From contig JAKLLO010000008.1 of the NCBI GenBank assembly GCA_023150095.1, forward strand, positions 1 to 64,000: a stretch of 64,000 bases of DNA, in the 5' to 3' direction. This DNA is from Zoogloea sp. Lineage in GTDB: Bacteria; Pseudomonadota; Gammaproteobacteria; Burkholderiales; Rhodocyclaceae. Shown here one piece after another: positions 24,895 through 36,219 of this stretch (positions are counted from its first letter, which is position 1; each line of letters opens with the position of its first letter). The notes beneath the pieces were generated by a model. The model was not told the origin of the DNA. It ran no database searches and saw only the letters and a list, made by a program, of their open reading frames with translations. The position numbers and the translations under genes were made by a program.

Positions 24895-25506
24895 ATGAGC
24901 GCCAAAACCCTGGATTTCTGGTTCGAGTTCGCCAGCTCGTATTCCTACCTGTCGGTGATGCGCATCGAGCCCCTGGCCCGCGACGCCGGCGTGACGATCA
25001 ACTGGCGGCCCTTCCTGCTCGGGCCGGTGTTCCTGTCGCTGGGCTGGAACGACTCCCCCTTCAACATCTACCCGCCCAAGGGCCGCTACATGTGGCGCGA
25101 CCTGGCCCGGCTGGCGGCGCGCTACCGGCTGCCGCTCACCATGCCCTCGCGCTTTCCACGCAACGGCCTGCTGGCCGCGCGGGTGGCGATCCTCGGCGCC
25201 GCCGAGCCGTGGATCGGCGAGTTCTCCCGGGCGGTGATGCACGCCAACTTCGCCGCCGATCAGGACATCGCCGACCCGGCGGTGATCCACGCCATCCTCA
25301 CCCGCCTCGACCTGCCCGCCGACGCGCTGCTGGCCGACGCCACCGGCGATGCCAACAAGCTCGCCCTGCGCCGCCAGACCGAAAAAGCCGCCGAGCTGGG
25401 CCTCTTCGGCGCGCCCAGCTTCATCACCCCGGACGGCGAGATGTTCTGGGGTAACGACCGGCTGGAGGACGCGCTGGCCTGGGTGAAGGACGGCCCGACG
25501 ATCTGA
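24895..25506 (+). CDS. 2-hydroxychromene-2-carboxylate isomerase-like protein (DsbA/GST-kappa fold)
   Basis: 203 aa. The N-terminus FWFEFASSYSYLSVMRIEPLARDAG and the GRYMWRDLARLAARYRLP stretch match the HCCA isomerase / GST kappa family, and LGLFGAPSFITPDGEMFWGNDRLEDAL is the conserved C-terminal element. HCCA isomerases act in naphthalene degradation using glutathione, but many genomes carry orphan members. With no aromatic-pathway genes nearby, the role here is probably a general glutathione-dependent isomerase or oxidoreductase. ATG 24895 is preceded by CGGAG. Confidence 0.88.
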   Translation: MSAKTLDFWFEFASSYSYLSVMRIEPLARDAGVTINWRPFLLGPVFLSLGWNDSPFNIYPPKGRYMWRDLARLAARYRLPLTMPSRFPRNGLLAARVAILGAAEPWIGEFSRAVMHANFAADQDIADPAVIHAILTRLDLPADALLADATGDANKLALRRQTEKAAELGLFGAPSFITPDGEMFWGNDRLEDALAWVKDGPTI

Positions 25507-25527
25507 GGCGCCGCCGGTTGTGCCATG

Positions 25528-25552
25528 AAAAAAGGGGGCGCGCAGCCCCCTT
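25528..25552 (-). terminator. Intrinsic terminator of the 25577-26227 gene
   Basis: Arms AAGGGGGC (25532-25539) and GCCCCCTT (25545-25552) form a strong hairpin. On the minus strand it is followed by a run of six T (25528-25533 on the plus strand reads AAAAAA). It lies 25 bases past the stop of the minus-strand coiled-coil gene. It is also downstream of the plus-strand isomerase gene, but that side lacks a U tract. Confidence 0.85.
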
Positions 25553-25576
25553 GGTTCGTGCGGCCGGCAGGCGCGC

Positions 25577-26227
25577 CTACTTGGGCTGCTGCTCGGCCGC
25601 CTTCTTCGCCTTCTCGGCCTTCTTCTCGGCGTTCTTCGCCGCCCGTTCCTCGTAGTCGGCCTTGTCGCCGCGGGCCTGTTCGGCGCGGCGGGCGGCGGCT
25701 TCGGCCTCGTCGGCGCGACGCTTGGCCTCGGCGGCCTCGTGGCGGTTGCGCTCCTCGGCCTCGCGCATCCCGCGGGATTTGGCCTCCTGCTCGTTGCGGA
25801 TGCGCTCGGCGTCCTTCTCAGACAGACGGCGCAGGCGCTCCTCGGTCTCGGCGCGGTTGCGGGCTTCCGTCTCGGCGCGCTCGACGGCCTGCCGCGGCGC
25901 CGCGGCGGCCTCTTCAGCCTTGCGTTCGGTGTAGCGGCGGTTCTTGTCGGCCAGCTCGATGCGGCCGGCTTCCAGATCCATCTGGCGGGCGCGGCGGATC
26001 TCCAGCACGCGGCGCTCCTTGGCCTGATCGAGGCAGCGATTGACCAGGAAGCGCTTGTAGCAGCCGATCTCCTCGTCGATGAAACGCGCCTCGGCGGCAT
26101 CGCGGATCGTGCCCGCCTCGGTGCGCAGCGCGGCGGCGCGGGCCATGTCGGGGGCCGGCTCGTCGGCGGCGAGGGCCGGACCGGCTAGAAAAAGGGCGCA
26201 CAGGGCGGCAGAAACGGTCGGACGCAT
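25577..26227 (-). CDS. Secreted coiled-coil protein, function unknown
   Basis: 216 aa. A signal peptide (RPTVSAALCALFLAGPALAAD) is followed by a short region with two cysteines (DEEIGCYKRFLVNRCLDQAKERR) that may form a disulphide. The rest is a long, highly charged helix dominated by Glu, Ala, Arg and Lys, certainly a coiled coil, ending in a Lys/Ala tail. This resembles the poorly characterised periplasmic proteins of beta-proteobacteria with the cysteine-x-KRFLVNxC element. The frame is open to 26539, but only the ATG at 26227 places the signal peptide correctly. It is divergent from the ABC-F gene; a 70-base spacer lies between the starts. Confidence 0.8.
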   Translation of the reverse strand: MRPTVSAALCALFLAGPALAADEPAPDMARAAALRTEAGTIRDAAEARFIDEEIGCYKRFLVNRCLDQAKERRVLEIRRARQMDLEAGRIELADKNRRYTERKAEEAAAAPRQAVERAETEARNRAETEERLRRLSEKDAERIRNEQEAKSRGMREAEERNRHEAAEAKRRADEAEAAARRAEQARGDKADYEERAAKNAEKKAEKAKKAAEQQPK

Positions 26228-26297
26228 GGGGCAGCGGGGCGATGGACAACGGAACCGCCTACAATACCGGATTTGCTGCTTTGTTTCCTGCGCTCCC

Positions 26298-28208
<1,911 letters not shown>

Positions 28209-28238
28209 CATCGGCGGGGCAACCTGTCGGGGCGACTC

Positions 28239-28312
28239 GTAGGGGCGACTTCAGTCGCCCATCCATCCGCGCGCCCGACTGAAACGCCGCGGGCGACTGA
28301 AGTCGCCCCTAC
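28239..28312. repeat. REPIN-like inverted pair of REP elements
   Basis: GTAGGGGCGACTTCAGTCGC (28239-28258, continuing CC) and its exact inverted partner 28291-28312 (starting GGGCGACTGAAGTCGC) enclose a 30-base spacer. Each arm is itself an imperfect palindrome (GGGCGACT/AGTCGCCC). A partial third copy (GGGGCGACTC) lies at 28229. This is the structure of a REPIN/BIME, an intergenic mobile repeat usually spread by RAYT transposases. No RAYT gene is in this window. Confidence 0.85.
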
Positions 28313-28421
28313 AGGACAACCCCCGTCACCAATCGCGACGGATTCGGCATAAGCCGTGCCGGTCTGTTTGCTAGAATCGCGCTTTCGCCAAATCAACCGT
28401 CGTAACCTGGAGCTACCCGCC

Positions 28422-29030
28422 GTGCAACTCGTCTGTCTCGACCTCGAAGGTGTCCTCGTCCCTGAAATCTGGATCGAATTCGCGGAGCGCACCGGCATCC
28501 CCGAACTGCGTCGCACCACCCGCGACGAGCCCGATTACGACAAGCTGATGAAGTACCGCCTGGATCTGCTCAAGCAGCACAAGCTGGGCCTGCCCGACAT
28601 CCAGAAGGTCATCTCCGAGATGGGCCCCGAACCCGGCGCCAAGGATTTCCTCGACGCGCTGCGCCAGGATTTCCAGGTCATCATCCTGTCCGACACCTTC
28701 TACGAATTCGCGATGCCGCTGATGCAGCAGCTGGGCATGCCCACGCTGTTCTGCCACAAGCTCGAAGCCGACGCCGAGGGCTATCTGGTGAACTACCACC
28801 TGCGCATGGCCAACCAGAAGAAGGAAGCCGTCCAGCGCTTCAAGGAAATCAACTTCAAGGTCATCGCCGCGGGTGATTCGTACAACGACACCGCGATGCT
28901 CAAGGAAGCCAACGCCGGCATCCTGTTCCGCGCCCCGGACAACGTCATCGCCGAGTTCCCGCAGTTCCCCGTCGAGCGCGAATACAGCGGCCTGATGGCC
29001 CAGATCCGCGCCGCCTCCGCCCGCATCTGA
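28422..29030 (+). CDS. thrH: ThrH phosphoserine phosphatase / homoserine kinase-like HAD protein
   Basis: 202 aa from a GTG at 28422 with GGAG upstream. The HAD motif I reads CLDLEGVLVPE, in which the second acidic residue is Glu, as in ThrH rather than SerB. Motif II is LSDTF, and motif III with the metal site is AAGDSYNDTAML. ThrH dephosphorylates phosphoserine and can move phosphate to homoserine in Pseudomonas (family knowledge). Length matches the family. TAGAAT near 28372 is a plausible -10 element. The earlier ATG at 28356 in frame lies over this promoter and is rejected. Confidence 0.9.
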   Translation: MQLVCLDLEGVLVPEIWIEFAERTGIPELRRTTRDEPDYDKLMKYRLDLLKQHKLGLPDIQKVISEMGPEPGAKDFLDALRQDFQVIILSDTFYEFAMPLMQQLGMPTLFCHKLEADAEGYLVNYHLRMANQKKEAVQRFKEINFKVIAAGDSYNDTAMLKEANAGILFRAPDNVIAEFPQFPVEREYSGLMAQIRAASARI

Positions 29031-29085
29031 TCCACCCACAGCACCCGGCCGCGGCCCTGCGCCGCCGGCCGGTGCCGGACCCGCC

Positions 29086-29961
29086 ATGCACCGCGAACGC
29101 TTCTACACCCTCTCCGCCTCCTGCCCCGACCGCACCGGCATCGTCGCCAAGGTCTCCGGCTTCATCGCCGAGCACAAGGGCTGGATCCTCGAAACCGCCC
29201 TCCACGCCGAGCCGGCCGTCGACGCCGACAACCGCGGGCGCTACTTCATGCGCATCGAGATCCGCGCCGACTCGCTGCCCTTCATGCTCTCCGAGTTCCG
29301 CGAGCGTTTCCGCCCGATCGCCGAAGAGCTGAACATGGACTGGAAGATCACCGACTCGGCGGTCAAGAAGCGCGTCGTGATCCTCGTCTCCAAGCAGGAG
29401 CACTGCCTCTACGATCTGCTGGCCCGCTGGCAGTCGAAGGAGCTCGACATCGAGATCCCCTGCGTGATCTCCAACCACGAGACCTTCCGCGGCTTCGTGG
29501 AATGGCACGGCATTCCCTTCCACCACGTGCCCGTCACCCCCGACAACAAGGCCCAGGCCTACGCCGAGGTGCAGCGCCTGTTCGAGGAATCCCGCGGCGA
29601 CACCATGGTGCTGGCGCGCTACATGCAGATCCTGTCACCGGAGCTGTGCGCCGCCCACCCGGGCAAGATCCTCAACATCCACCACAGCTTCCTGCCCAGC
29701 TTCGTCGGCGCCAAGCCTTACCACCAGGCCTACACCAAGGGCGTCAAGCTGATCGGCGCCACCTGCCACTACGTGACCGCCGACCTCGACCAGGGCCCGA
29801 TCGTCGAGCAGGACGTGATCCGCATCGACCACTCCGATTCGGTCGAGGACATGGTCCGCTACGGCAAGGACATCGAGAAGGCCGTGCTGGCCCGCGGCCT
29901 GCGCTATCACCTCGAAGACCGGGTGCTGATCCACGGCAACAAGACCGTCGTGTTCCGCTGA
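29086..29961 (+). CDS. purU: Formyltetrahydrofolate deformylase PurU
   Basis: 291 aa. An N-terminal ACT domain (FYTLSASCPDRTGIVAKVSGFIAEHKGWI) is followed by a formyl transferase-like catalytic domain with HHVPVTPDNK, the catalytic His in ILNIHHSFLPSF and the Asp region DLDQGPIVEQDV. The enzyme releases formate from 10-formyl-THF and balances one-carbon units. It starts 55 bases after thrH on the same strand and is probably co-transcribed, a sensible link between serine and one-carbon metabolism. A terminator follows. Confidence 0.95.
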   Translation: MHRERFYTLSASCPDRTGIVAKVSGFIAEHKGWILETALHAEPAVDADNRGRYFMRIEIRADSLPFMLSEFRERFRPIAEELNMDWKITDSAVKKRVVILVSKQEHCLYDLLARWQSKELDIEIPCVISNHETFRGFVEWHGIPFHHVPVTPDNKAQAYAEVQRLFEESRGDTMVLARYMQILSPELCAAHPGKILNIHHSFLPSFVGAKPYHQAYTKGVKLIGATCHYVTADLDQGPIVEQDVIRIDHSDSVEDMVRYGKDIEKAVLARGLRYHLEDRVLIHGNKTVVFR

Positions 29962-29985
29962 CGGCGGATTCGCCACCAGCCCACG

Positions 29986-30009
29986 AGCCGGCCCGCGAGG
30001 CCGGCTTTT
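29986..30009 (+). terminator. Intrinsic terminator after purU
   Basis: Arms AGCCGGC (29986-29992) and GCCGGCT (30000-30006) with a 7-base loop, followed by TTTT. It lies 25 bases beyond the purU stop and 18 bases short of the convergent gene's stop. Confidence 0.85.
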
Positions 30010-30026
30010 CATTGCCCGTCGCCGGC

Positions 30027-31043
30027 CTACAGCAGGCGCATGCCGACATCCCAGTCGATCCGCCGCGCAGCCACGCTGGCGCGAGGCACGCACGCCCCGA
30101 AGGCCACCCGGCGCGACGTGCCGGGCGTGGCGGTGGAAAAGGCCAGCAGCGGCACCGTGCGGGCGCCGGGGTGTTCAGGCGGGACGACGACGTTCATCGC
30201 GTCCAGGTGCAGGCACAGGTTCTCGGCGTGGATCACCGTGGCGGCATCGGTGAGGGTGGCGACGACCGTGTCGATGGTCGCCTCCAGGCCGCTGCCGGCC
30301 GCCTCGAGGGCGTGCAGCTCGGCCGCGTTGGCAGCAAGTCGGGCGCGCAGATCCGCCAGATCGCGCCCCTGCCACGAACCGCACTCGAGCGCATCGAGCC
30401 CGGCGCGGCTCTGTTCGACGAGCGCCACCCGGGCACGCAGCAGGCGCTGGGCGAAGGCCAGCCGCTCGCCCTGCTGCTGGCGCGCCGCAACCCGGCGCAG
30501 CGCGGCGAGGACCAGCCCTTCGAGCACGATGTCGGCCACCCGCCGGCGCAGCGCCGCCTCGCTGGCGGAAAAGCCGAACAGCCGGAAGTGATTGAAGCTG
30601 ACCGTCTGCTGGGCGACATCCTGACGCAGGAACTCACCCTCGAGGGCCGGGCCGAGGACGGTGTGCTCGCTGCGCGTGGCGGCGAGCACGCAGAACACCT
30701 GCTCCAGGCCCTCGGCGGCGGGCGAGGCGAGGAAGTCCCGCAGATCAGGGCTGGTGGAGAGGGTGTCGGCCACCTCGGCGGGACGCACGAAGAATGCGCG
30801 CAGCACCGGGCTGGCGGCCCAGCTTTCCGGCTGGGTGTCGACGCACGGGACAAGCCCCGCGGCAACACCATCGGCGTAATCGAGGGCCACGCCGACGGCC
30901 GGGCAGAGCCGCGCCCGGGCGTCCGCCAGCAGGCGCAGGCGGGGATCGATGGCGTCGATCAGCTGCTCGAGGGCCTCGTCGCGCCGGGCTTCGCCGGCAC
31001 ATTCGCCGTGCCGCGTGCCGAACAGCCAGTCGAGCAGACCCAT
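30027..31043 (-). CDS. Conserved hypothetical protein, 338 aa
   Basis: I do not recognise a named family. The protein starts MGLLDWLFGTRHGE, a pattern common to small cytosolic or peripheral-membrane proteins, and is mostly helical with long Ala/Leu/Arg segments (LRRRVADIVLEGLVLAALRRVAARQQQGERLAF). The C-terminal segment is beta-like (GTSRRVAFGACVPRASVAARRIDWDVGMRLL). There is no signal peptide or catalytic motif. The ATG at 31043 lies 8 bases after the phnA stop, so it belongs to the trmA-phnA transcript. The frame remains open into phnA, which is not coding here. Confidence 0.75.
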   Translation of the reverse strand: MGLLDWLFGTRHGECAGEARRDEALEQLIDAIDPRLRLLADARARLCPAVGVALDYADGVAAGLVPCVDTQPESWAASPVLRAFFVRPAEVADTLSTSPDLRDFLASPAAEGLEQVFCVLAATRSEHTVLGPALEGEFLRQDVAQQTVSFNHFRLFGFSASEAALRRRVADIVLEGLVLAALRRVAARQQQGERLAFAQRLLRARVALVEQSRAGLDALECGSWQGRDLADLRARLAANAAELHALEAAGSGLEATIDTVVATLTDAATVIHAENLCLHLDAMNVVVPPEHPGARTVPLLAFSTATPGTSRRVAFGACVPRASVAARRIDWDVGMRLL

Positions 31044-31051
31044 GGCGCCGC

Positions 31052-31384
31052 TCAGGCCTTCTTCACGAACTCCGACTTGAGCTGCATGGCGCCGAAACCG
31101 TCGATCTTGCAGTCGATGTCGTGGTCGCCATCCACCAGGCGGATGTTCTTGACCTTGGTGCCAACCTTGACGACCGACGACGAGCCCTTGACCTTCAGAT
31201 CCTTGATCACGGTCACGCTGTCGCCGTCCTGCAGCACGTTGCCATTGGCGTCGCGCACCACCTTGGCCTCTTCGACCGGCGCGGTCTTGGGCCACTCGTG
31301 GGCGCATTCGGGGCAGACGAAGTTGTCGCCGTCTTCATAGGTGAATTCGGACGAACACTGGGGGCACTTGGGCAGACTGCTCAT
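31052..31384 (-). CDS. yjdM: YjdM/PhnA family zinc-ribbon protein
   Basis: 110 aa. The N-terminal zinc ribbon has [25 protein letters not shown] (pairs CxxC at both ends), and the C-terminal domain carries [21 protein letters not shown] and [17 protein letters not shown], as in YjdM (PhnA). The name PhnA is historical: the protein is not a phosphonoacetate hydrolase and its role is unclear. The start codon overlaps the trmA stop (ATGA at 31381-31384) and AAGGAA lies upstream. Confidence 0.92.
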   Translation of the reverse strand: MSSLPKCPQCSSEFTYEDGDNFVCPECAHEWPKTAPVEEAKVVRDANGNVLQDGDSVTVIKDLKVKGSSSVVKVGTKVKNIRLVDGDHDIDCKIDGFGAMQLKSEFVKKA

Positions 31385-32490
31385 GCTTGTTCCTTGGCGG
31401 CGGCGCGGCGCTTCAGCAGCAGGCCGCACTCGAGGTGATGGGTGTAGGGAAACTGGTCGAAGGCCGCGGCAGCGGCGATCTCGTGGGTGTCGTGGAGGGC
31501 CGCGACGTTTTCCTGCAAGGTATTGGGATTGCAGGAGATGTACAGGATGTGGTCGAAACCCCGAGCCAGCGCGATGGTGCCGGCGTCGAGGCCGCTGCGG
31601 GGCGGATCGACGAACAGGGTCGAGAAGCGGTAGCCGGCCAGATCGACGCCCTGCATGCGGCGGTATTCGCGGCCGCCGGCCAGCGCGTCGCTGATCTCCT
31701 GGCTGGCCATGCGCACCATGGTCACGTTGCCCACGCCGTTGGCTTCGAGGTTGAACTGGGCGGCCTGCACCGAGGGCTTGCTCATCTCGGTGGCCAGCAC
31801 GCGTCCAAACAGCGGAGCCAGGGCGATGGTGAAGTTGCCGTTGCCGCAGTACAGCTCCAGCAGGTCGCCGCCGATGCCGGCCGCCTGGGCGCGGGCCCAG
31901 CCGAGCATCTGGCGGTTCACGCCGCCGTTGGGCTGGGTGAAGCTGCCTTCGATCTGCTTGTATTTGAGCTGGCGGCCGTCGAGCTCGAACTCCTCCAGCA
32001 GCCAGTCGCGGCCGATGACGATCTTCTGTTTGCGGCTGCGACCGATGAGCTGCACGCCCATGTCGGCGGCAAGCTCGGTGGCGGCGGCCTGCCAGGCGTC
32101 GTCAAGAGGACGGTGATAGACCAGGCTGATCATCAGCTCGCCGGACAGCGTGGCGAGAAACTCCACCTGGAAGATCTTGCGCTTGAGCGGCTCGCTGGCC
32201 ATCAGCCGGTCGCGCAGCACCGGCATCGCCGCGGCGATGGGGCCGGCAGCGGGCGCGAAGGCGTCGAGCACGATGGCCTGCTTGGGGTCGGCCGGGTCGA
32301 ACATGGCGTAGTCGACCCGCGGGCCCTCGTGCCACATGCGGAACTCTGCGCGCAGGCGATAGGCCGCGGGCGCGGATTCGAAGACCGCCGGCTCGGGCAG
32401 CCCGAAGGCCGCGAAATCAGCCTTGTAGCGCGCCACCTTGTCGGCAAGCTGGGCGGGGTAGTCGGCGGGGTTGAAACTGGGCAGGGGCAT
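31381..32490 (-). CDS. trmA: tRNA (uracil-5-)-methyltransferase TrmA
   Basis: 369 aa. SAM-binding loop in [15 protein letters not shown], the catalytic Cys region [22 protein letters not shown], and the final catalytic Glu in [11 protein letters not shown]. TrmA makes m5U54 in tRNA. It lacks the TRAM domain and Fe-S cysteines of RlmD/RlmC, which fits TrmA, and the length matches. ATG 32490 is chosen; the frame to 32577 has no sensible start context. Operon trmA-yjdM-hypothetical. Confidence 0.95.
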   Translation of the reverse strand: MPLPSFNPADYPAQLADKVARYKADFAAFGLPEPAVFESAPAAYRLRAEFRMWHEGPRVDYAMFDPADPKQAIVLDAFAPAAGPIAAAMPVLRDRLMASEPLKRKIFQVEFLATLSGELMISLVYHRPLDDAWQAAATELAADMGVQLIGRSRKQKIVIGRDWLLEEFELDGRQLKYKQIEGSFTQPNGGVNRQMLGWARAQAAGIGGDLLELYCGNGNFTIALAPLFGRVLATEMSKPSVQAAQFNLEANGVGNVTMVRMASQEISDALAGGREYRRMQGVDLAGYRFSTLFVDPPRSGLDAGTIALARGFDHILYISCNPNTLQENVAALHDTHEIAAAAAFDQFPYTHHLECGLLLKRRAAAKEQA

Positions 32491-32607
32491 GTCACGCACG
32501 GAACGGCCGACGAGGCCGGTCCGATCACAAATAAGGGTGGGGGCGAGGGGCGGAATATACGCCTGTCGACGGGACAAGGGAAAACACCGCCCCCGGCCAG
32601 GCCCGCG

Positions 32608-33084
32608 TCACACCAGCCGCACCTGCCAGCGATACCAGCGGGCAGACAGCCGCTCGGCCAGGGCGCCGGCCATCGCGTCGAGCTGGGCGTCGAAGCTGCC
32701 CTCCTTGCCGCCGGCCAGGAAGGCGATCTTGTTGCTCCAGCTCACCTTCACGCCGGGGCACAGGTGGCCATCCACCTCCACGGCCTCGTATTCGAAGGCG
32801 ACCCGGCCCCACTGCTCCATGTTGAAGATGCGTGCCATCTCGCCGCTCTGCACGGCGATCACGTAGGTTTCGACGTAGGCGGCAAAATCCTGCTCGTCGG
32901 CGAATTCGCGCACTTCCGCTTCGGGCGGACGTTCGACGGCGTTGCAGGGCCCGAGGGCCACGACGAGGCAGGCATCCTTGTAGAGCGCCTGCATGCGGTG
33001 CATGAGATTCTCGCTGGGGCCGTTTTCGGCCAGCGCCTTGAGCAGCGAATCCTGCTCGATCTTGAACTGTTCGTACTTGTCCAT
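32608..33084 (-). CDS. Conserved hypothetical protein, 158 aa
   Basis: Soluble acidic protein without recognised domain. It has a helical N-terminus (MDKYEQFKIEQDSLLKALAENGPSENLM), a central region with the element LGPCNAVERPPEAEVREFAD, and a strand-rich C-terminus ending WYRWQVRLV. The gene is monocistronic on the minus strand between trmA and amtB. Coding support is start context and frame only. The flanking gaps 32491-32607 and 33085-33189 hold nothing I recognise. Confidence 0.7.
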   Translation of the reverse strand: MDKYEQFKIEQDSLLKALAENGPSENLMHRMQALYKDACLVVALGPCNAVERPPEAEVREFADEQDFAAYVETYVIAVQSGEMARIFNMEQWGRVAFEYEAVEVDGHLCPGVKVSWSNKIAFLAGGKEGSFDAQLDAMAGALAERLSARWYRWQVRLV

Positions 33085-33189
33085 GGTGTGTCGGCAGCAG
33101 CGGAGGCCCGAATGGCTCGCGTCTGTGCCCGTATAAAGGAAAACCGGCGGAGACTAGCAGGTTGTCGCCCAATTTGCCGGCCCACCCGG

Positions 33190-33221
33190 AAAACAGGACG
33201 GGCGCCCGAAGGCGCCCGTCC
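33190..33221 (-). terminator. Intrinsic terminator of the torF-glnK-amtB operon
   Basis: Perfect 11-bp arms GGACGGGCGCC (33196-33206) and GGCGCCCGTCC (33211-33221) around a CGAA loop. On the minus strand the hairpin is followed by TGTTTTCC. It lies 24 bases beyond the amtB stop. Confidence 0.88.
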
Positions 33222-33245
33222 CGCTTGCTACCGGAGGAAAGCCGC

Positions 33246-34802
33246 TTACATGTGGTAGGCGGTTTCGCCGTGGGAGGTGATGTCCAGACCTTCCCGCTCT
33301 TCGTCTTCCGGCACACGCAGGCCGATGAACATATCCACCAGCTTGTAGGCGATGAAGGCGACAACGGCGGACCACACGACGGTGATGCCGACGGCGGTAG
33401 CCTGGATGATGACCTGGTCGGCGATGGAGTAGCCGTCAGCCACCTTGTTGCCAACGTAGTCCCAGATGCCCGAGCCGCCCAGGGACGGGGAGGCAAACAC
33501 GCCGGTCAGGATCGCACCGAGGATGCCGCCGACGCCATGCACGCCGAACACGTCGAGGGAGTCATCGGCACCGAGCATGCGCTTCAGGCCATTCACGCCC
33601 CACAGGCAGACCACGCCAGCCAGCAGGCCAATCACGACCGCACCCACCACGCCGACGAAGCCGGCAGCCGGGGTGATCGCCACCAGACCGGCAACGGCAC
33701 CGGACGCAGCGCCCAGGCCGCTCGGCTTGCCCTTGATGATCCATTCAGCCATCAGCCAGGAGAAGGCCGCGGCAGCGGTGGCCACCCAGGTATTCACGAA
33801 GGCCAGGGCGGCAACGCCGTTGGCTTCGAGGGCGGAACCGGCGTTGAAGCCGAACCAGCCCACCCACAGCAGCGAGGCGCCGACGATGGTCAGGGTCAGG
33901 CTGTGCGGGGCGAAGGATTCGCGACCGAAGCCGATGCGCTTGCCCACCATGAAGGCACCCACCAGGCCGGCAACGGCGGCGTTGATGTGCACCACGGTGC
34001 CGCCGGCGAAGTCGAGGGCGCCCTTCTGGAACAGGAAGCCAGCCGTCGCGGTGGCGGCATCGGCCGCTTCAGCGGAGGTGTAGGCATCCGGGCCAGCCCA
34101 GTACCAGACCATGTGCGCAACCGGCAGGTAGGAGAAGGTGAACCACAGCACCGAGAACAGCAGCACGGCCGAGAACTTGATGCGCTCGGCGAAGGCGCCG
34201 AGGATCAGGCCGACGGTGATCGCCGCGAAGGCGCCCTGGAAGGCCACGTAGATGAGTTCCGAGACGACCACGCCCTTGGTGAAGGTGGCGGCGACGGAAT
34301 CCGGCGTGATGCCCTTCAGGAAGACCTTGTCGAGGCTGCCGAAGAAGGCGCTGCCTTCGGTGAAGGCGATGGAGTAGCCGTAGAGGACCCACAGCACGCT
34401 GATCAGCGAGAACACCGCGAACACCTGCAGGAGCACCGACAGCATGTTCTTGGCACGCACCAGGCCACCGTAGAACAGGGCCAGGCCGGGGACAGACATC
34501 AGGATGACGAGGGCGGTCGAGACGAACAGCCAGGCGTTGTCACCCTTGTTGGGGACGGGCGCCGGCGCGGCTTCGGCCGGAGCAGCTTCGGCCGGCTTGG
34601 CCTCGGCAGCGGGGGCCGCGGCTTCGGCGGCCTTGGCGGCAACCGGGGCTTCGGCAGGCTTGGCGTCGGCGGCGGGCGCCGGCGCGGTCACTGCGGGCAC
34701 GGCCGCAGCAGCGGCCGGAGCCTCCGCCTTGTCCTGGGCCAGCGCAGAACCCGCAAAGCTGACCGCCACCGAGGCGATCAGGGCTGCGAACAGTTTTTTC
34801 AT
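33246..34802 (-). CDS. amtB: Ammonium transporter AmtB with Ala/Pro-rich N-terminal insertion
   Basis: 518 aa. A signal peptide (KKLFAALIASVAVSFAGSALA) is followed by about 60 residues of low-complexity Ala/Pro/Lys/Glu (repeats such as AAEAKPAEAAP), then the 11-helix Amt core. Signature elements are PGLALFYGGLVRAKN, the His pair regions GGTVVHINA and VFGVHGVGGILGA, and the WVGWFGFNAGSAL stretch. It ends with a cytosolic tail for GlnK binding (DEEREGLDITSHGETAYHM). It is the last gene of torF-glnK-amtB, 14 bases after glnK. AmtB conducts ammonia and is blocked by deuridylylated GlnK. The periplasmic insertion is longer than in E. coli AmtB. Confidence 0.95.
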   Translation of the reverse strand: MKKLFAALIASVAVSFAGSALAQDKAEAPAAAAAVPAVTAPAPAADAKPAEAPVAAKAAEAAAPAAEAKPAEAAPAEAAPAPVPNKGDNAWLFVSTALVILMSVPGLALFYGGLVRAKNMLSVLLQVFAVFSLISVLWVLYGYSIAFTEGSAFFGSLDKVFLKGITPDSVAATFTKGVVVSELIYVAFQGAFAAITVGLILGAFAERIKFSAVLLFSVLWFTFSYLPVAHMVWYWAGPDAYTSAEAADAATATAGFLFQKGALDFAGGTVVHINAAVAGLVGAFMVGKRIGFGRESFAPHSLTLTIVGASLLWVGWFGFNAGSALEANGVAALAFVNTWVATAAAAFSWLMAEWIIKGKPSGLGAASGAVAGLVAITPAAGFVGVVGAVVIGLLAGVVCLWGVNGLKRMLGADDSLDVFGVHGVGGILGAILTGVFASPSLGGSGIWDYVGNKVADGYSIADQVIIQATAVGITVVWSAVVAFIAYKLVDMFIGLRVPEDEEREGLDITSHGETAYHM

Positions 34803-34816
34803 GATGGCACGCTCCC

Positions 34817-35954
<1,138 letters not shown>

Positions 35955-35996
35955 GATGAAAATCTCCAGGTGGTCAAAGTTGGTGAGCACAACCAA

Positions 35997-36011
35997 GCAA
36001 CCCATGTGCCA
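35997..36011 (-). promoter_or_regulatory. Sigma-54 promoter of the torF-glnK-amtB operon
   Basis: On the minus strand TGGCACATGGGTTGC: -24 element TGGCAC and -12 element TTGC with the exact sigma-54 spacing, a near-perfect match to TGGCACG-N4-TTGC. The expected transcription start is near 35985, about 30 bases before the torF ATG. Confidence 0.9.
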
Positions 36012-36088
36012 GTTCAAAAAAACATATAAAAAATATGCACATAAGCATCGGAGCCGGCTTTTGCTGCGGCGCATGAAATCGCCCCGGC

Positions 36089-36134
36089 GCACCAGTTTGG
36101 AATCATGCACCAATAACGGGCGCTCTTTTGGTGC
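36089..36134. promoter_or_regulatory. Cluster of NtrC-like sites upstream of the sigma-54 promoter
   Basis: Three matches to GCAC-N7-GTGC. GCGC-TCTTTTG-GTGC (36120-36134) has one mismatch, GCAC-CAATAAC-GGGC (36107-36121) has two and GCAC-CAGTTTG-GAAT (36089-36103) has more. They lie roughly 100-150 bases upstream of the predicted start, the usual enhancer distance. Confidence 0.6.
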
Positions 36135-36219
36135 GCCCGACCTCCGAAACCGCCGCCCCGGGACGGTGCTAAACTCGGAAACATCCAGACGATCTCAATT
36201 GCCAGTGAGGACTACAGTC

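Noticed and set aside
28226-28312. A small second CRISPR array
   Set aside because: Only two inverted, not direct, copies; structure is a REPIN.
29502-31340. 612-aa plus-strand ORF over purU end, terminator and the opposite operon
   Set aside because: It crosses a terminator and is antisense to recognisable genes (yjdM, hypothetical).
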